A stretch of 34,310 nucleotides of DNA from Candidatus Angelobacter sp. (GCA_025462835.1 JAOAPH010000097.1:1-34310), one strand, 5' to 3'. Shown: positions 7,554-15,824, numbered from the stretch's first letter. Notes: generated from the letters alone by a model not told the origin. A program made the numbers and translations.

Positions 7554-7598
7554 GGTACATGAAAGCAAGCGGTACATGGAAGTTGAGGTAGCAAGCAT

Positions 7599-8531
7599 AT
7601 GAAATGCGAATGGGTACAAACCAACGGCGCGCTTTATCTTTACGATGAGTTGCCGGACGACGCGCGGCACGAGATAGAACAGCATCTGGCGAAGTGTCCG
7701 GATTGCACGGCCGAATTCGATTCGCTGCGGCAGTTCCACTCGGCGCTCACGGGGTTGAAGGGCGAAGAGCCGTCGGCGAGCCTGCTCGCGGCATCACGGA
7801 TGCAGTTGCAGGAAGCATTGGAGTCTGCGGAGCAGTCGCGCGGATGGTCGCGCTGGACGATGGATGTCGCGGGCTGGATGCACCAGATGAGGTTTTCACC
7901 CGCGCTTGCCGTGATCTTGCTGATGATCGGATTCGGCGGCGGCATCATGACCAGCTTCAAGACGGCGGGCAACAAGAACACGGGCAGCGGTGAACAAGCA
8001 CAGCCTGCGACGGATACGGCGTCCATCGCGTCGATCAGCGGCATCACACAAAATCCACAGACGAACAACGTGGAGATCAAATACAACAGAGTCGTTCCAG
8101 ATACTGCGCAAGGCTCCTTAGACAATCCGAAGATCCAGCAGCTGTTGCTATTCGCCGCACGGAACAATTACAACTCCGGCGTGCGGTTGGATTCGATCGA
8201 CATGCTTACGCAGAAGCCTGAGGACGCGCAGGTACGCGAGGCCCTGATCTTTGCGTTGCGTTATGACAAGAACCCGGGCGTGCGACTGAAGGCGCTGGCG
8301 GGGCTGCGTCCGTACATCAAGTCCGATATGCGAGTGCGTGACGTGATGCTGGAAGCGCTGCTGCGCGATTCCAACTCAGGGGTACGCACGGAAGCGATCC
8401 GTTCACTGCAACCGGTGACTGCGGATTCCAGCGTGCGTGCGACTTTGCAGGCGCTGGCTGAAAAGGACAACAATAAGTTCATCCGCAATGAATCGCGTCG
8501 TGTGCTGGCATCGCTGCCAGAGATCGAATAA
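7599..8531 (+). CDS. Membrane anti-sigma factor with zinc finger and HEAT-like repeats
   Basis: The 310-residue protein begins with a zf-HC2 anti-sigma domain: His29, Cys33 and Cys36 form HLAKCPDC in IEQHLAKCPDC, with Cys3 upstream. A transmembrane segment follows at about residues 98-120 (PALAVILLMIGFGGGIM). The outer part ends in four HEAT-like repeats from about residue 180, with recurring NSGVRLDSIDML, NPGVRLKALAGL, NSGVRTEAIRSL and NKFIRNESRRVL about 38 residues apart. The family role is to bind and hold the ECF sigma factor until a signal arrives. A HEAT-repeat sensor or partner-binding domain on the far side of the membrane is unusual, since most such proteins have short or unstructured exteriors. 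The ATG at 7599 is clear. Confidence 0.82.
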   Translation: MKCEWVQTNGALYLYDELPDDARHEIEQHLAKCPDCTAEFDSLRQFHSALTGLKGEEPSASLLAASRMQLQEALESAEQSRGWSRWTMDVAGWMHQMRFSPALAVILLMIGFGGGIMTSFKTAGNKNTGSGEQAQPATDTASIASISGITQNPQTNNVEIKYNRVVPDTAQGSLDNPKIQQLLLFAARNNYNSGVRLDSIDMLTQKPEDAQVREALIFALRYDKNPGVRLKALAGLRPYIKSDMRVRDVMLEALLRDSNSGVRTEAIRSLQPVTADSSVRATLQALAEKDNNKFIRNESRRVLASLPEIE

Positions 8532-8558
8532 GAGAGAGCAAGAAGGAACCGGAGAAAA

Positions 8559-9773
8559 GTGATCAGTGCAACGGGCAAGAAAACATTAACGATAATCCTG
8601 GCGCTGGGATCTGCCATGAGCTTGCACGCGCAGCAAAAACAAGTGCGCGTGTATCGCGAAGGCAATACCTGGGTGGAGGAGATAACCGGATCTGTCGCTC
8701 CCGGAAAGGGGCTGCGGTTGCGCTCGGCGATCGGGTCTGTGCAGGTACGCGGCGGCTCGCAGCAGAATGTCACATACACAGTCAAGAAGCGAGTGAGCCG
8801 CACTTCAGAAGAAGCTGCGCGACGCGACATGGCGAACTTCGTTTTCACCGCCGCTAGAAAGAGCGATGCGGTGTACATGGAAGCGGATTGGCCGCAATCC
8901 CGTTCGGGGAGACTGAATGCGGAGTTTTACATCAATGTGCCCAAGGACACCTCCTGGGTAAAGGTGGATACGTTGGGCGGCAGCGTAGGTGTGAATGCAA
9001 TATCGGGCAAAGTGGATGCGGGCACCGCGGGCGGCAGCATATCGCTGGACGAGATCGGTGGAGCGACCGATGCGCACACTTTGGGTGGAAGCATTGATGT
9101 GGGCCGAATCACGGGTGATGCGAAGTTGGAGACTCAAGGTGGCAGCATCAACATCGGGTGGGTCGGCGGAAACATTGTGGCCAGCACCTCTGGTGGAAGT
9201 ATTCAGGTAGGAAGCGGGAGCCAGGGCGTGACAGTGGAATCGGCGGGCGGCAGCATCAGCGTAAACAAATGCCATGGAGAATTACGCGCCACCACTGCGG
9301 GTGGGACGATCGATATCGGCGACGTGGACGCGGGAGCGCACCTTGAATCGGCGGGTGGCGGTATTCGTCTCGCATCGGCGAAGGGAAGAGTCAGCGCGAA
9401 TACAGCGAGCGGAGGCATCAAGCTGCTGCGGTTGACGAGCGGAGTGCGCGCGGAGACGATGTCCGGGCCCATCGAAGCGGAGTTCATTGCGTCGCGGAGT
9501 GAGTTTACGGAGTCACATCTGGAGACAACGGTTGGTGACATTGTGGTCTACATTCCGTCTGACTTGGGAGTGACTGTGAAAGCGGTGATCGATTTCGTGA
9601 ACGGCCACACGATCAGTTCTGATTTTGATGGCCTGCGTAAGTCGAGTGAAGGCGGCCAGTACGGGCCGCAAGAGTTGTACGCCGACGGGCGCATCAATGG
9701 TGGTGGCCCGGTGCTGAAATTGCACACGACCAACGGGAATATCGAGATACGCAGATTAAAAAGCAAGAGATAA
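8559..9773 (+). CDS. Exported DUF4097 beta-solenoid protein
   Basis: The 404-residue product starts at GTG 8559 behind GGAG. A signal peptide is visible (KKTLTIILALGSAMSLHA, cleavage near residue 24). After a short barrel-like region, residues 140-301 hold nine consecutive 18-residue units with no insertion or deletion, each beginning GGS/GGT/SGG followed by an I/V-x-V/I pair, as in GGSIDVGRITGDAKLETQ. This is the right-handed beta-solenoid pattern of DUF4097 (LiaG-like adhesin fold) proteins. The final 100 residues include VGDIVVYIPSDLGVTVKAV and a TTNGNIEIRR end typical of DUF4097. It lies 27 bases after the anti-sigma gene. The function is unknown; an envelope-stress role is inferred from the operon. 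Confidence 0.8.
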   Translation: MISATGKKTLTIILALGSAMSLHAQQKQVRVYREGNTWVEEITGSVAPGKGLRLRSAIGSVQVRGGSQQNVTYTVKKRVSRTSEEAARRDMANFVFTAARKSDAVYMEADWPQSRSGRLNAEFYINVPKDTSWVKVDTLGGSVGVNAISGKVDAGTAGGSISLDEIGGATDAHTLGGSIDVGRITGDAKLETQGGSINIGWVGGNIVASTSGGSIQVGSGSQGVTVESAGGSISVNKCHGELRATTAGGTIDIGDVDAGAHLESAGGGIRLASAKGRVSANTASGGIKLLRLTSGVRAETMSGPIEAEFIASRSEFTESHLETTVGDIVVYIPSDLGVTVKAVIDFVNGHTISSDFDGLRKSSEGGQYGPQELYADGRINGGGPVLKLHTTNGNIEIRRLKSKR

Positions 9774-9822
9774 AGAGTTTCCTTTGCTCGAATAGAGAGA
9801 GCGATCCAGGAGTGGTGGGGTT

Positions 9823-11007
9823 ATGAACTGGAAAAAGTTGATGGTTCCAACATCGGTGCTCACGGTAATGGCCGGAATGTCGATGGCGGCAAGCAGTGCG
9901 GCTGCACAGACGCCGAAAGCGCCGCCGGCGCCGCCGGCTGCACAAACGCCAAGGCCAGCGCCAGCCCCGAAGGCATACGCGTACTCGCTTGGGACCAGCG
10001 GTACGGGTTCCTACCTGGGAGTGGATATCGCAGATATCAGTTCAGACCGCGTGGCCCCGTTGAAGTTGAAGGACGAACACGGCGTGGAGATCACGATGGT
10101 GGACCGCGACGGTCCCGCCGGCAAGGCTGGACTGAAAGACCATGATGTGATCCTCGACTTCAATGGAACACGCGTGGAAGGCGAAGAGCAGCTGAGGCGC
10201 ATGATCCGTGAGACGCCTCCGGGGCGAACGATCACGCTGGGAATCAGCCGCGACGGCCAACCCACGCAGATCAAAGCCACCTTGGGCGATCGCCGGAAAG
10301 CTGTAGCGCTTTGGAGGGACCATATCCCACCGAATTTTCCTGTGATGACGATGCCAGAGCCACCAGAGATGCCGGAAATGCCGGAGATGCCAGGCATGCA
10401 GTCATACACCGTGGTGCGGGCCTACTCAGCAGTTGCGGGAATGATGGTGGACAACCTCACGCCCCAACTGGGTGAATATTTCGGGGTGAAGTCTGGCAAC
10501 GGAGTGCTGGTGCGCTCAGTAGAAAAAGGCAGCCCGGCCGAAGCGGCAGGATTGAAGGCAGGCGACGTCATCGTGAAAGTGGACAATGAAGAGATCAAAG
10601 ACCGCGGTGACTGGCGTGAGGCGATGCGGAAAAGTGGGAAGGTCAGCCTGGGAATCGTCCGCAATAAGCGCGAGCAGATGTTGCAATTGACATTGCCGGA
10701 GCGCAAGCGCAAGGACAATTCTCGGCTGAGACTGCAAATGGGGGACGATGATTTTGATATCGATTCCGATATCGATCTCTCCGCATTGGAGAACTTGCAC
10801 AATCTTGCGCCGATGATCCACGAGCAGATCCGAATGGCACTGCCACAAGCACAACGTGAGATCGAATTGGCACAGGTGGAAGCAGCGAAATCATTGCGCG
10901 AGATCCAGCCCAAACTGAAAATAGAACTGAAGAACACCCAGAAGCAGATCGATCGCGAGATGAAGAACCTGGAAAAGCAACTCAAGGAATTCAACAACGA
11001 AGAGTAG
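9823..11007 (+). CDS. Exported two-PDZ protein without protease domain
   Basis: The 394-residue protein has an N-terminal signal peptide ending in ASSAAA|Q and a Pro/Ala-rich linker (residues 31-50). PDZ domain 1 covers about residues 62-158 (SYLGVDIADIS, GPAGKAGLKDHDVILDFNG). A Pro-Glu-Met repeat linker (PEMPEMPEMPGM) follows. PDZ domain 2 covers about 215-300 (GVLVRSVEKGSPAEAAGLKAGDVIVKVDNEEI). An acidic stretch (DDDFDIDSDIDL) and a charged coiled coil of about 75 residues complete it. There is no HtrA-type Ser protease domain, so it is more likely a periplasmic adaptor or sensor than an enzyme. It is the last gene of the sigma-factor cluster. The coiled coil suggests self-association or capture of misfolded protein. 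Confidence 0.82.
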   Translation: MNWKKLMVPTSVLTVMAGMSMAASSAAAQTPKAPPAPPAAQTPRPAPAPKAYAYSLGTSGTGSYLGVDIADISSDRVAPLKLKDEHGVEITMVDRDGPAGKAGLKDHDVILDFNGTRVEGEEQLRRMIRETPPGRTITLGISRDGQPTQIKATLGDRRKAVALWRDHIPPNFPVMTMPEPPEMPEMPEMPGMQSYTVVRAYSAVAGMMVDNLTPQLGEYFGVKSGNGVLVRSVEKGSPAEAAGLKAGDVIVKVDNEEIKDRGDWREAMRKSGKVSLGIVRNKREQMLQLTLPERKRKDNSRLRLQMGDDDFDIDSDIDLSALENLHNLAPMIHEQIRMALPQAQREIELAQVEAAKSLREIQPKLKIELKNTQKQIDREMKNLEKQLKEFNNEE

Positions 11008-11031
11008 ATCTAAGTTACAAATAGAAGTGAT

Positions 11032-11063
11032 CGCCCGGCGACTTCCGCCGGGCGTTTTATTTT
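11032..11063 (+). terminator. Rho-independent terminator closing the sigma-factor cluster
   Basis: CGCCCGGCG (11032-11040) pairs perfectly with CGCCGGGCG (11046-11054), with a 5-base loop. It is followed by TTTTATTTT. The minus-strand gene at 11065 ends right beside it, so it separates convergent transcripts and may work in only the plus direction. Confidence 0.9.
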
Positions 11064-11064
11064 G

Positions 11065-11943
11065 CTACTTGGTTGTTGAAGCAGCGTCCAACGCGCTGCG
11101 CAGTGTTTTTGCCACAGTTTGCGCGTCCCCTTCTGCCCAGAAATGAACGAAGACCATCCGTGGCTCGTCGTCGAGCAAGTGGTTGTGCATGGCAGTGACT
11201 AATATGCTGCCGCTTCGCAAAGCGGCGACGACGCGCTGAACCTCATCTTCTTTGAGAACGAAATCGCCAGTGGCGGCAACTCCCTTTGGTGAAGTCTGAA
11301 AATTAATTGCAGTAGCCATGCCCATAGCGGGCGGTAGCATTTCTTGGTGCATGCTGATGGGGTGAGTGCGCGGGAATCCAAATGCCAATACGTTTCCATT
11401 CACGGCGCCGGCCTTGCCTAGCGCCGTTTCAATAGTCTTCTGATCCGGGAAGGTGGCGGTGGGTTGGGACTTGGCTTCAGTGATCGGTGTTTTCGTTTCG
11501 GCCAGTGCCTTCTTCAGCGTAGCCAGCACGGCAGCCAAATCGCCGCGTGCGAAGAAATGGATATACATGACTTGCGGCTCTTCGCCGATCAGGTGATTGT
11601 GAATCGCGGTAATCTCGAATCCTCCAGCTTGCAATGCGGATATCACGGGATTTAGTTCAGAAGAGAGCAATACGAGGTCTCCATCGGAAACAACTCCGTT
11701 TGAGGTTTTTCGAAATGCCGTCCAGGAGCCGAGACCGGTTCCGGCCTCGACCTTTGTCGCACCGATGTGGACGTTCAGATCACTGCGGGGAAACGACACC
11801 TTGTAAATGCCGTCTTGCAGTTTTCCCGATTTGCCCAGAATCTGCGGGACGCTGGCCCATTCATCTGCTGCGGGTTGTTGGGCATTGCTGAAAATCGAGA
11901 AGCATACAAGGAAGAAAAGACTAGCTCTGCGCAAAAAATCCAT
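11065..11943 (-). CDS. Exported protein with two DUF1259 (LppY/LpqO-like) repeats
   Basis: The 292-residue product has a signal peptide (FLRRASLFFLVCFSIFSNA, residues 3-21). Two homologous halves follow. The first half carries AIHNHLIGEEPQVMYIHFFARGD and the second carries TAMHNHLLDDEPRMVFVHFWAEGD, separated by about 120 residues. This His-rich HNHL...FVHFxAxGD pair is the DUF1259 signature, shown here in two parts for separate positions. The conserved His pairs could bind metal, but no activity is known. The start at 11943 is supported by GGAGG 4 bases upstream of the ATG. It converges on the sigma-cluster terminator and diverges from the gene at 12067. Confidence 0.8.
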   Translation of the reverse strand: MDFLRRASLFFLVCFSIFSNAQQPAADEWASVPQILGKSGKLQDGIYKVSFPRSDLNVHIGATKVEAGTGLGSWTAFRKTSNGVVSDGDLVLLSSELNPVISALQAGGFEITAIHNHLIGEEPQVMYIHFFARGDLAAVLATLKKALAETKTPITEAKSQPTATFPDQKTIETALGKAGAVNGNVLAFGFPRTHPISMHQEMLPPAMGMATAINFQTSPKGVAATGDFVLKEDEVQRVVAALRSGSILVTAMHNHLLDDEPRMVFVHFWAEGDAQTVAKTLRSALDAASTTK

Positions 11944-12066
11944 ACGTCCTCCGGTAAGAAGTACACGCCTAAGTATTTATAAACAAAAGGGTTGCCGTCC
12001 AACCCGTCAAGAGAGCTCCAGCATCTTAAAGGATAGAACAAGGATTCAATCCTCAGGAGTAAGACG

Positions 12067-12510
12067 ATGAAAAAGACCCTCGTGTGTCTGGCTGCGACAA
12101 GTTTATTTGCAATCAGCAGCTTTGCGCAAACAAGCGGATCGTCCGCGACATCAAGCGGAACGCAAACTACAACCACAACCGAGACTACGACGAAAAAATC
12201 TGGAGCCGCGAAGGAAAGAACACTGACGGGATGCGTGGCGGCCGGAGATGAAGCAAACGAGTACGTGCTTACGCATGGCAAGAAAAAAGTTGAACTGGTC
12301 AGCACGGAAGACTTGAAACCGCATGTCGGCCACACGGTGAAAGTCACCGGCAACTGGACCACCGAAGCCAAAGAAAAACAGGAGATGGGCGGTGGCGCTG
12401 AAAAAGGTGAGCACAAGGAAAAGGCAGGAGAACGTCATTTCAAAGTGGACAAAGTCGACATGGTCTCAGACAACTGCACAGCGACAACAGCCAAGACCAA
12501 GGTGAAGTAG
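12067..12510 (+). CDS. Small exported protein, OB-fold-like, unknown function
   Basis: The 147-residue product has a clear signal peptide (KKTLVCLAATSLFAISSFA, cut near residue 20) and a Ser/Thr-rich linker of about 25 residues. The compact core reads RTLTGCVAAGDEANEYVL, then a segment ending in HVGHTVKVTGNW. It is very Lys/Glu-rich towards the C-terminus. One Cys lies in TGCV and one in DNCT, so a disulfide is possible. The TGCV...HVGHxVxVTG pattern resembles small secreted acidobacterial proteins with an OB-like barrel, but I do not assign a family. AGGAGT lies 8 bases before the ATG. It is monocistronic and ends at a family A palindrome. Confidence 0.72.
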   Translation: MKKTLVCLAATSLFAISSFAQTSGSSATSSGTQTTTTTETTTKKSGAAKERTLTGCVAAGDEANEYVLTHGKKKVELVSTEDLKPHVGHTVKVTGNWTTEAKEKQEMGGGAEKGEHKEKAGERHFKVDKVDMVSDNCTATTAKTKVK

Positions 12511-12545
12511 GGATCGCAGTCTTGAGGTCGATCAAGGACAGGATG

Positions 12546-12580
12546 TCCCACCTGTGGCTTCGCCACAGATGGGGCACCCG
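12546..12580. repeat. Palindromic repeat, family A copy 2
   Basis: CCCACCTGTGGC (12547-12558), loop TTC, GCCACAGATGGG (12562-12573), then GCACCCG. It is the same as the copy at 3452-3486 except for a paired change (A-T to G-C) in the stem. TTCGTTTTTTG follows (12582-12592), so here it may also act as a terminator between the convergent genes at 12067 and fabF. Confidence 0.85.
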
Positions 12581-12600
12581 CTTCGTTTTTTGTGGTGGAC

Positions 12601-13869
12601 CTATTCTGTCCAGCGTTTGAAGATCAGCGAACCGTTGGTTCCGCCGAAGCCGAAGCTGTTAGAGAGCGCGATGTCGAGTTTCGCCTTGCGAGCGGTGTTG
12701 GGAACGTAATCCAGATCGCATTCCGGATCGAGATTCTCGATGTTGATGGTGGGAGGAATCACCTGGTCGCGTAATGCGAGAATGGTGATGCCGGCTTCGA
12801 GGCCACCTGCGCCGCCGAGAAGATGTCCGGTCATCGATTTCGTCGAACTGACGTGCAATTTTTTGCTGGTCGCATGTTCACCGAAGGCGCGTTTGATGGC
12901 CTTGGTTTCCAAGATGTCGCCAATGGGAGTGGAAGTACCGTGGGCGTTGACGTAGTCCACATCCTCGGGCTTGATGTTAGCGTCTCGAATGGCGTTCAGC
13001 ATCACGCGGTATCCGCCTTCGCCATCTTCAGCCGGCTGAGTGATGTGATATGCGTCCGCGCTCATGCCGTAGCCGATGATCTCAGCGAGAATATTCGCGC
13101 CCCGCGCCTTCGCGTGTTCCAGTTCTTCAAGGATGAGAATGCCTGCGCCTTCGCCGATGACGAAGCCATCGCGGTCTTTGTCCCAGGGGCGGCTGGCTCT
13201 TTCGGGAGCGTCATTGCGCGTGGAGAGCGCGCGCATAGCGGCGAATCCGCCAACTCCCATCGGAGTGATCGCGGCTTCGGTGCCGCCGGCAATCATCACG
13301 TCTGCATCATCGCGCTCGATGATCTTGTAAGCGTCGCCTATGGCATGCGCGCTGGTAGTGCAGGCGGTACAAGTGGCTTCGTTGGGGCCTTTGGCGTTGT
13401 AGCGGATGCTTACGTGTCCGGCAGCGAGATTGACGATGGAAGCGGGAATGAAGAAAGGTGATATTTTTCGCGGGCCGCCCTGCATGAGATTGGTATGCTC
13501 GCGCTCGATGACGTCGAACCCGCCGATACCGCTGCCAATATGAACGCCCACGCGAGTGGAGTTCTCCTCAGTAACTTTCAGGCAGCACATCTTCATGGCT
13601 TCATCGCTGGCGGCGAGCGCCAGATGGATGAAGCGCCCCATCTTCTTGATCTCTTTTTTCTCGATGAACTTCAGCGGGTCAAAATTCTTGACCTCAGCGG
13701 CGATGGTGCAGGCGAAGGCGGTGGCATCGAAATGGGTGATGGTGGAAACGCCACTCTTGCCAGCCTGCAGGTTTTGCCAGACTTCAGGGGCGGTATGGCC
13801 GACGGCGCAAATGAGACCCATGCCAGTAACAACAACACGTCGATTAGGGTTAACGGCGCCTCGGGACAA
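12601..13869 (-). CDS. fabF: 3-oxoacyl-[acyl-carrier-protein] synthase II
   Basis: FabF condenses malonyl-ACP with acyl-ACP in fatty-acid elongation. The 422-residue protein has the thiolase-fold signature: RRVVVTGMGLICAVG at the start, active-site Cys170 in TCTACTTSAHAIG, His310 in VNAHGTSTPIGD, Lys345 and His349 in STKSMTGHLLGGAGG, and SNSFGFGGTNGSLIF at the end. The likely start is TTG 13869, just 2 bases after the acpP stop, with no strong ribosome site of its own, so translational coupling is likely; no better in-frame start lies before the conserved RRVVVTG. It is third in an acpP-acpP-fabF operon. Confidence 0.95.
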   Translation of the reverse strand: MSRGAVNPNRRVVVTGMGLICAVGHTAPEVWQNLQAGKSGVSTITHFDATAFACTIAAEVKNFDPLKFIEKKEIKKMGRFIHLALAASDEAMKMCCLKVTEENSTRVGVHIGSGIGGFDVIEREHTNLMQGGPRKISPFFIPASIVNLAAGHVSIRYNAKGPNEATCTACTTSAHAIGDAYKIIERDDADVMIAGGTEAAITPMGVGGFAAMRALSTRNDAPERASRPWDKDRDGFVIGEGAGILILEELEHAKARGANILAEIIGYGMSADAYHITQPAEDGEGGYRVMLNAIRDANIKPEDVDYVNAHGTSTPIGDILETKAIKRAFGEHATSKKLHVSSTKSMTGHLLGGAGGLEAGITILALRDQVIPPTINIENLDPECDLDYVPNTARKAKLDIALSNSFGFGGTNGSLIFKRWTE

Positions 13870-13871
13870 AA

Positions 13872-14120
13872 CTACTTGCCGCCTTTCGAATTCTTTTCGA
13901 TGTATTCGACGGCGTCTTTCACGGTGCGGATCTTCTCGGCATCTTCGTCGGGAATCTCGATGTCAAAGGACTCTTCGAAGGCCATGACGAGCTCGACGGT
14001 GTCGAGCGAATCGGCCCCGAGATCATCGACAAAAGAAGCGCTGGATGTGACTTCGCCTTCGTCCACACCAAGTTGTTCCACAATGATCTGTTTTACTTTG
14101 TCTTCAACGGCAGTAGCCAT
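13872..14120 (-). CDS. acpP: Acyl carrier protein (fabF-proximal copy)
   Basis: The 82-residue acidic protein carries growing acyl chains on 4'-phosphopantetheine. The attachment Ser38 is in [19 protein letters not shown], and [19 protein letters not shown] is typical helix III/IV. AGGAAAGG precedes the ATG. It lies 2 bases from fabF, the standard acpP-fabF pairing. A close paralogue lies 63 bases upstream. Confidence 0.96.
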   Translation of the reverse strand: MATAVEDKVKQIIVEQLGVDEGEVTSSASFVDDLGADSLDTVELVMAFEESFDIEIPDEDAEKIRTVKDAVEYIEKNSKGGK

Positions 14121-14183
14121 GTTGTGTTGGCCTTTCCTGGTACTTTGCTGGGATGTTTAGATGTTTGCTGAATGCGTCAGGAA

Positions 14184-14432
14184 CTATTGTTTTACGGCCT
14201 TCGAATTCTTCTCGATGTAGCTGACCGCATCCTGGACGGTCTTGATGGTTTCGGCCTGTTCGTCTGGGATCTCGAGATCGAAGGCCTCTTCGAATGCCAT
14301 GATGAGCTCGACGCGGTCGAGTGAATCGGCACCGAGGTCGTCAACAAAGGACGCAATGGGTGTGATCTCGCTCTCCTCCACGCTCAGCTGGTCAATGATG
14401 ATCTGCTTAACTTTATCTTCAATTCCGGGCAT
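14184..14432 (-). CDS. Acyl carrier protein, second tandem copy
   Basis: This 82-residue paralogue shares most residues with its neighbour and keeps the modified Ser37 in [21 protein letters not shown]. The open frame extends upstream by 25 codons, but ATG 14432 is chosen because AGGAGG lies about 10 bases before it and the homology begins there. It differs mainly in helix I ([18 protein letters not shown]) and the C-terminus (SKAVKQ). It is the first gene of the operon. Whether it is a redundant ACP or one with a different acyl-chain preference cannot be told. Confidence 0.93.
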   Translation of the reverse strand: MPGIEDKVKQIIIDQLSVEESEITPIASFVDDLGADSLDRVELIMAFEEAFDLEIPDEQAETIKTVQDAVSYIEKNSKAVKQ

Positions 14433-14544
14433 GTTGATGTGCGCCTCCTGCGCGTGGGCCGATTCGACCGCATAGTGTAATCCAGCCCGCACTCCTCCGC
14501 CAGACATCCAGAATGGGGCAGGACCGATTGGGCAAACTTAAATC

Positions 14545-15123
14545 CTAAATGCTGGGGCCAAGGTGGTCAATGCGGGGAGGAGTTGGTTTGACTGCGCGAG
14601 CGGCCCAAGCTTGTTTGCTGATGGAGTAAAAGGCATGTGGGGAACCGTAATGCAAGAAGTCTTTTTCGTGAGTCATTCCGAGTTTTCCCATCAGGTGCGT
14701 GGAAGCCCGGTTCTCTGGGACGGCGACCGCGACGACATGGTCGATACTAGTCTGTTCAAAGCCATAGGCGAGCGCCGCGGAAGCGGCTTCGGTGGCGAGT
14801 CCCTTTCCCCAGTACGACGGAGTCAACCACCAACCAACCTCAGGTTCACCTGTTTCAGCCAACGGCTGAAGTCCGCAAATGCCGCAGAATTCATTGCTAT
14901 CTTTTGAGATCAGCTTCCAATAACAGAGTCGGAGCGCGGCGAATTGCCGCAATTGTTTTTCAATGAACTCCCGCATTCGAGCCTCCGTCCATGGAATCCC
15001 ATTGTTGATGAAGCGCATGACCTCGGAGTCGGTTGCGATGGGACGGAACGCGTTGATCTCTCCGGCAATGTCCTCGGGATCCCAACAATGCATGCGCAAG
15101 CGTTCTGTTTCCATGAATGTCAT
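14545..15123 (-). CDS. GNAT family N-acetyltransferase, RimJ/RimL-like
   Basis: The 192-residue protein opens with METERLRMHCWDPED, the usual start of RimJ/RimL-type GNATs. It continues with FCGICGLQPLAETGEPEVGWWL and the acetyl-CoA loop YWGKGLATEAASAALAYGF, then VAVAVPENRASTHLMGKLGM. This is the Acetyltransf_3 layout. It overlaps the preceding ATP pyrophosphatase gene by 4 bases (ATGA). The acceptor, whether a protein N-terminus, amino acid or small molecule, is unknown. Confidence 0.88.
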   Translation of the reverse strand: MTFMETERLRMHCWDPEDIAGEINAFRPIATDSEVMRFINNGIPWTEARMREFIEKQLRQFAALRLCYWKLISKDSNEFCGICGLQPLAETGEPEVGWWLTPSYWGKGLATEAASAALAYGFEQTSIDHVVAVAVPENRASTHLMGKLGMTHEKDFLHYGSPHAFYSISKQAWAARAVKPTPPRIDHLGPSI

Positions 15124-15818
15124 TTGAGTGTTGGAGATTGCGAGGCCGCGTTCGAGATCAGCATGTCGGCATAGACGAATCCGTCACGCTCAACTACTTC
15201 GCCGAGTGTGATGTCGATCGGTTTCGAAAAGATGGGGCCATCGTAGACGCAGGTGTGGAACTCGCCATTTTCGCCGCAGGGGTCGATACCAGGAGGCAAG
15301 TCATTCAGGAGCGCAGTGTCGAACTCGCGGCCGGCGAAGCTGGGAGACAGCGACTTCGGATCGATGCAGGTGATGCGGGCGCGAAGTCCGCCGGAGATCA
15401 TCTCATGCGCGAGCTTCTCGGTCGGGATCTCCCAGAGAGGGAAGATCGGATTGAGACCCGTGCCTTGCAACTGCTTTTCCCGATACGTGCGGATCTCCTG
15501 AAGATAGAGGTCGCCGAAAGCAATGACTTCTACTCCTTTTGCAATCGCGTCTGAACATGCGGCCTGCATCACGCATTCGTAAGTCTCGTTTGAACACGGC
15601 CAGGGAAGCGGCAATTCAATCAGCGGGAGACCCGCGGATTCAGCCTGGGCGCGCAGCAGTTCTACGCGAGTTCCGTGCATGGCAACGCGGTTGAAAGTCT
15701 GATTCACCGTGGTGAGCAGGCCTACGACGTCGTACTGATTTTGCTGGCGTAAAAGGTGCAGCGTCCACGCGCTGTCTTTGCCGCTGCTCCACGAGAGCAA
15801 TAATCTTTTCCTGGGCAT
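15120..15818 (-). CDS. Dph6-like/MJ0570-type ATP pyrophosphatase
   Basis: The 232-residue protein belongs to the adenine-nucleotide alpha-hydrolase (PP-loop) superfamily. Residues 7-17 give the PP-loop LSWSSGKDSAW. Later blocks are IAFGDLYLQEIRTYREKQL, IFPLWEIPTEKLAHEM, and GENGEFHTCVYDGPIF, which corresponds to the GExGEYHT block of diphthine-ammonia ligase relatives. In eukaryotes and archaea this family amidates diphthine on EF-2. Bacteria lack that modification, so the substrate here is unknown and the name should not be carried over. It sits between an acyltransferase gene (6 bases apart) and a GNAT gene (4-base overlap). Confidence 0.87.
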   Translation of the reverse strand: MPRKRLLLSWSSGKDSAWTLHLLRQQNQYDVVGLLTTVNQTFNRVAMHGTRVELLRAQAESAGLPLIELPLPWPCSNETYECVMQAACSDAIAKGVEVIAFGDLYLQEIRTYREKQLQGTGLNPIFPLWEIPTEKLAHEMISGGLRARITCIDPKSLSPSFAGREFDTALLNDLPPGIDPCGENGEFHTCVYDGPIFSKPIDITLGEVVERDGFVYADMLISNAASQSPTLK

Positions 15819-15824
15819 TGAATC

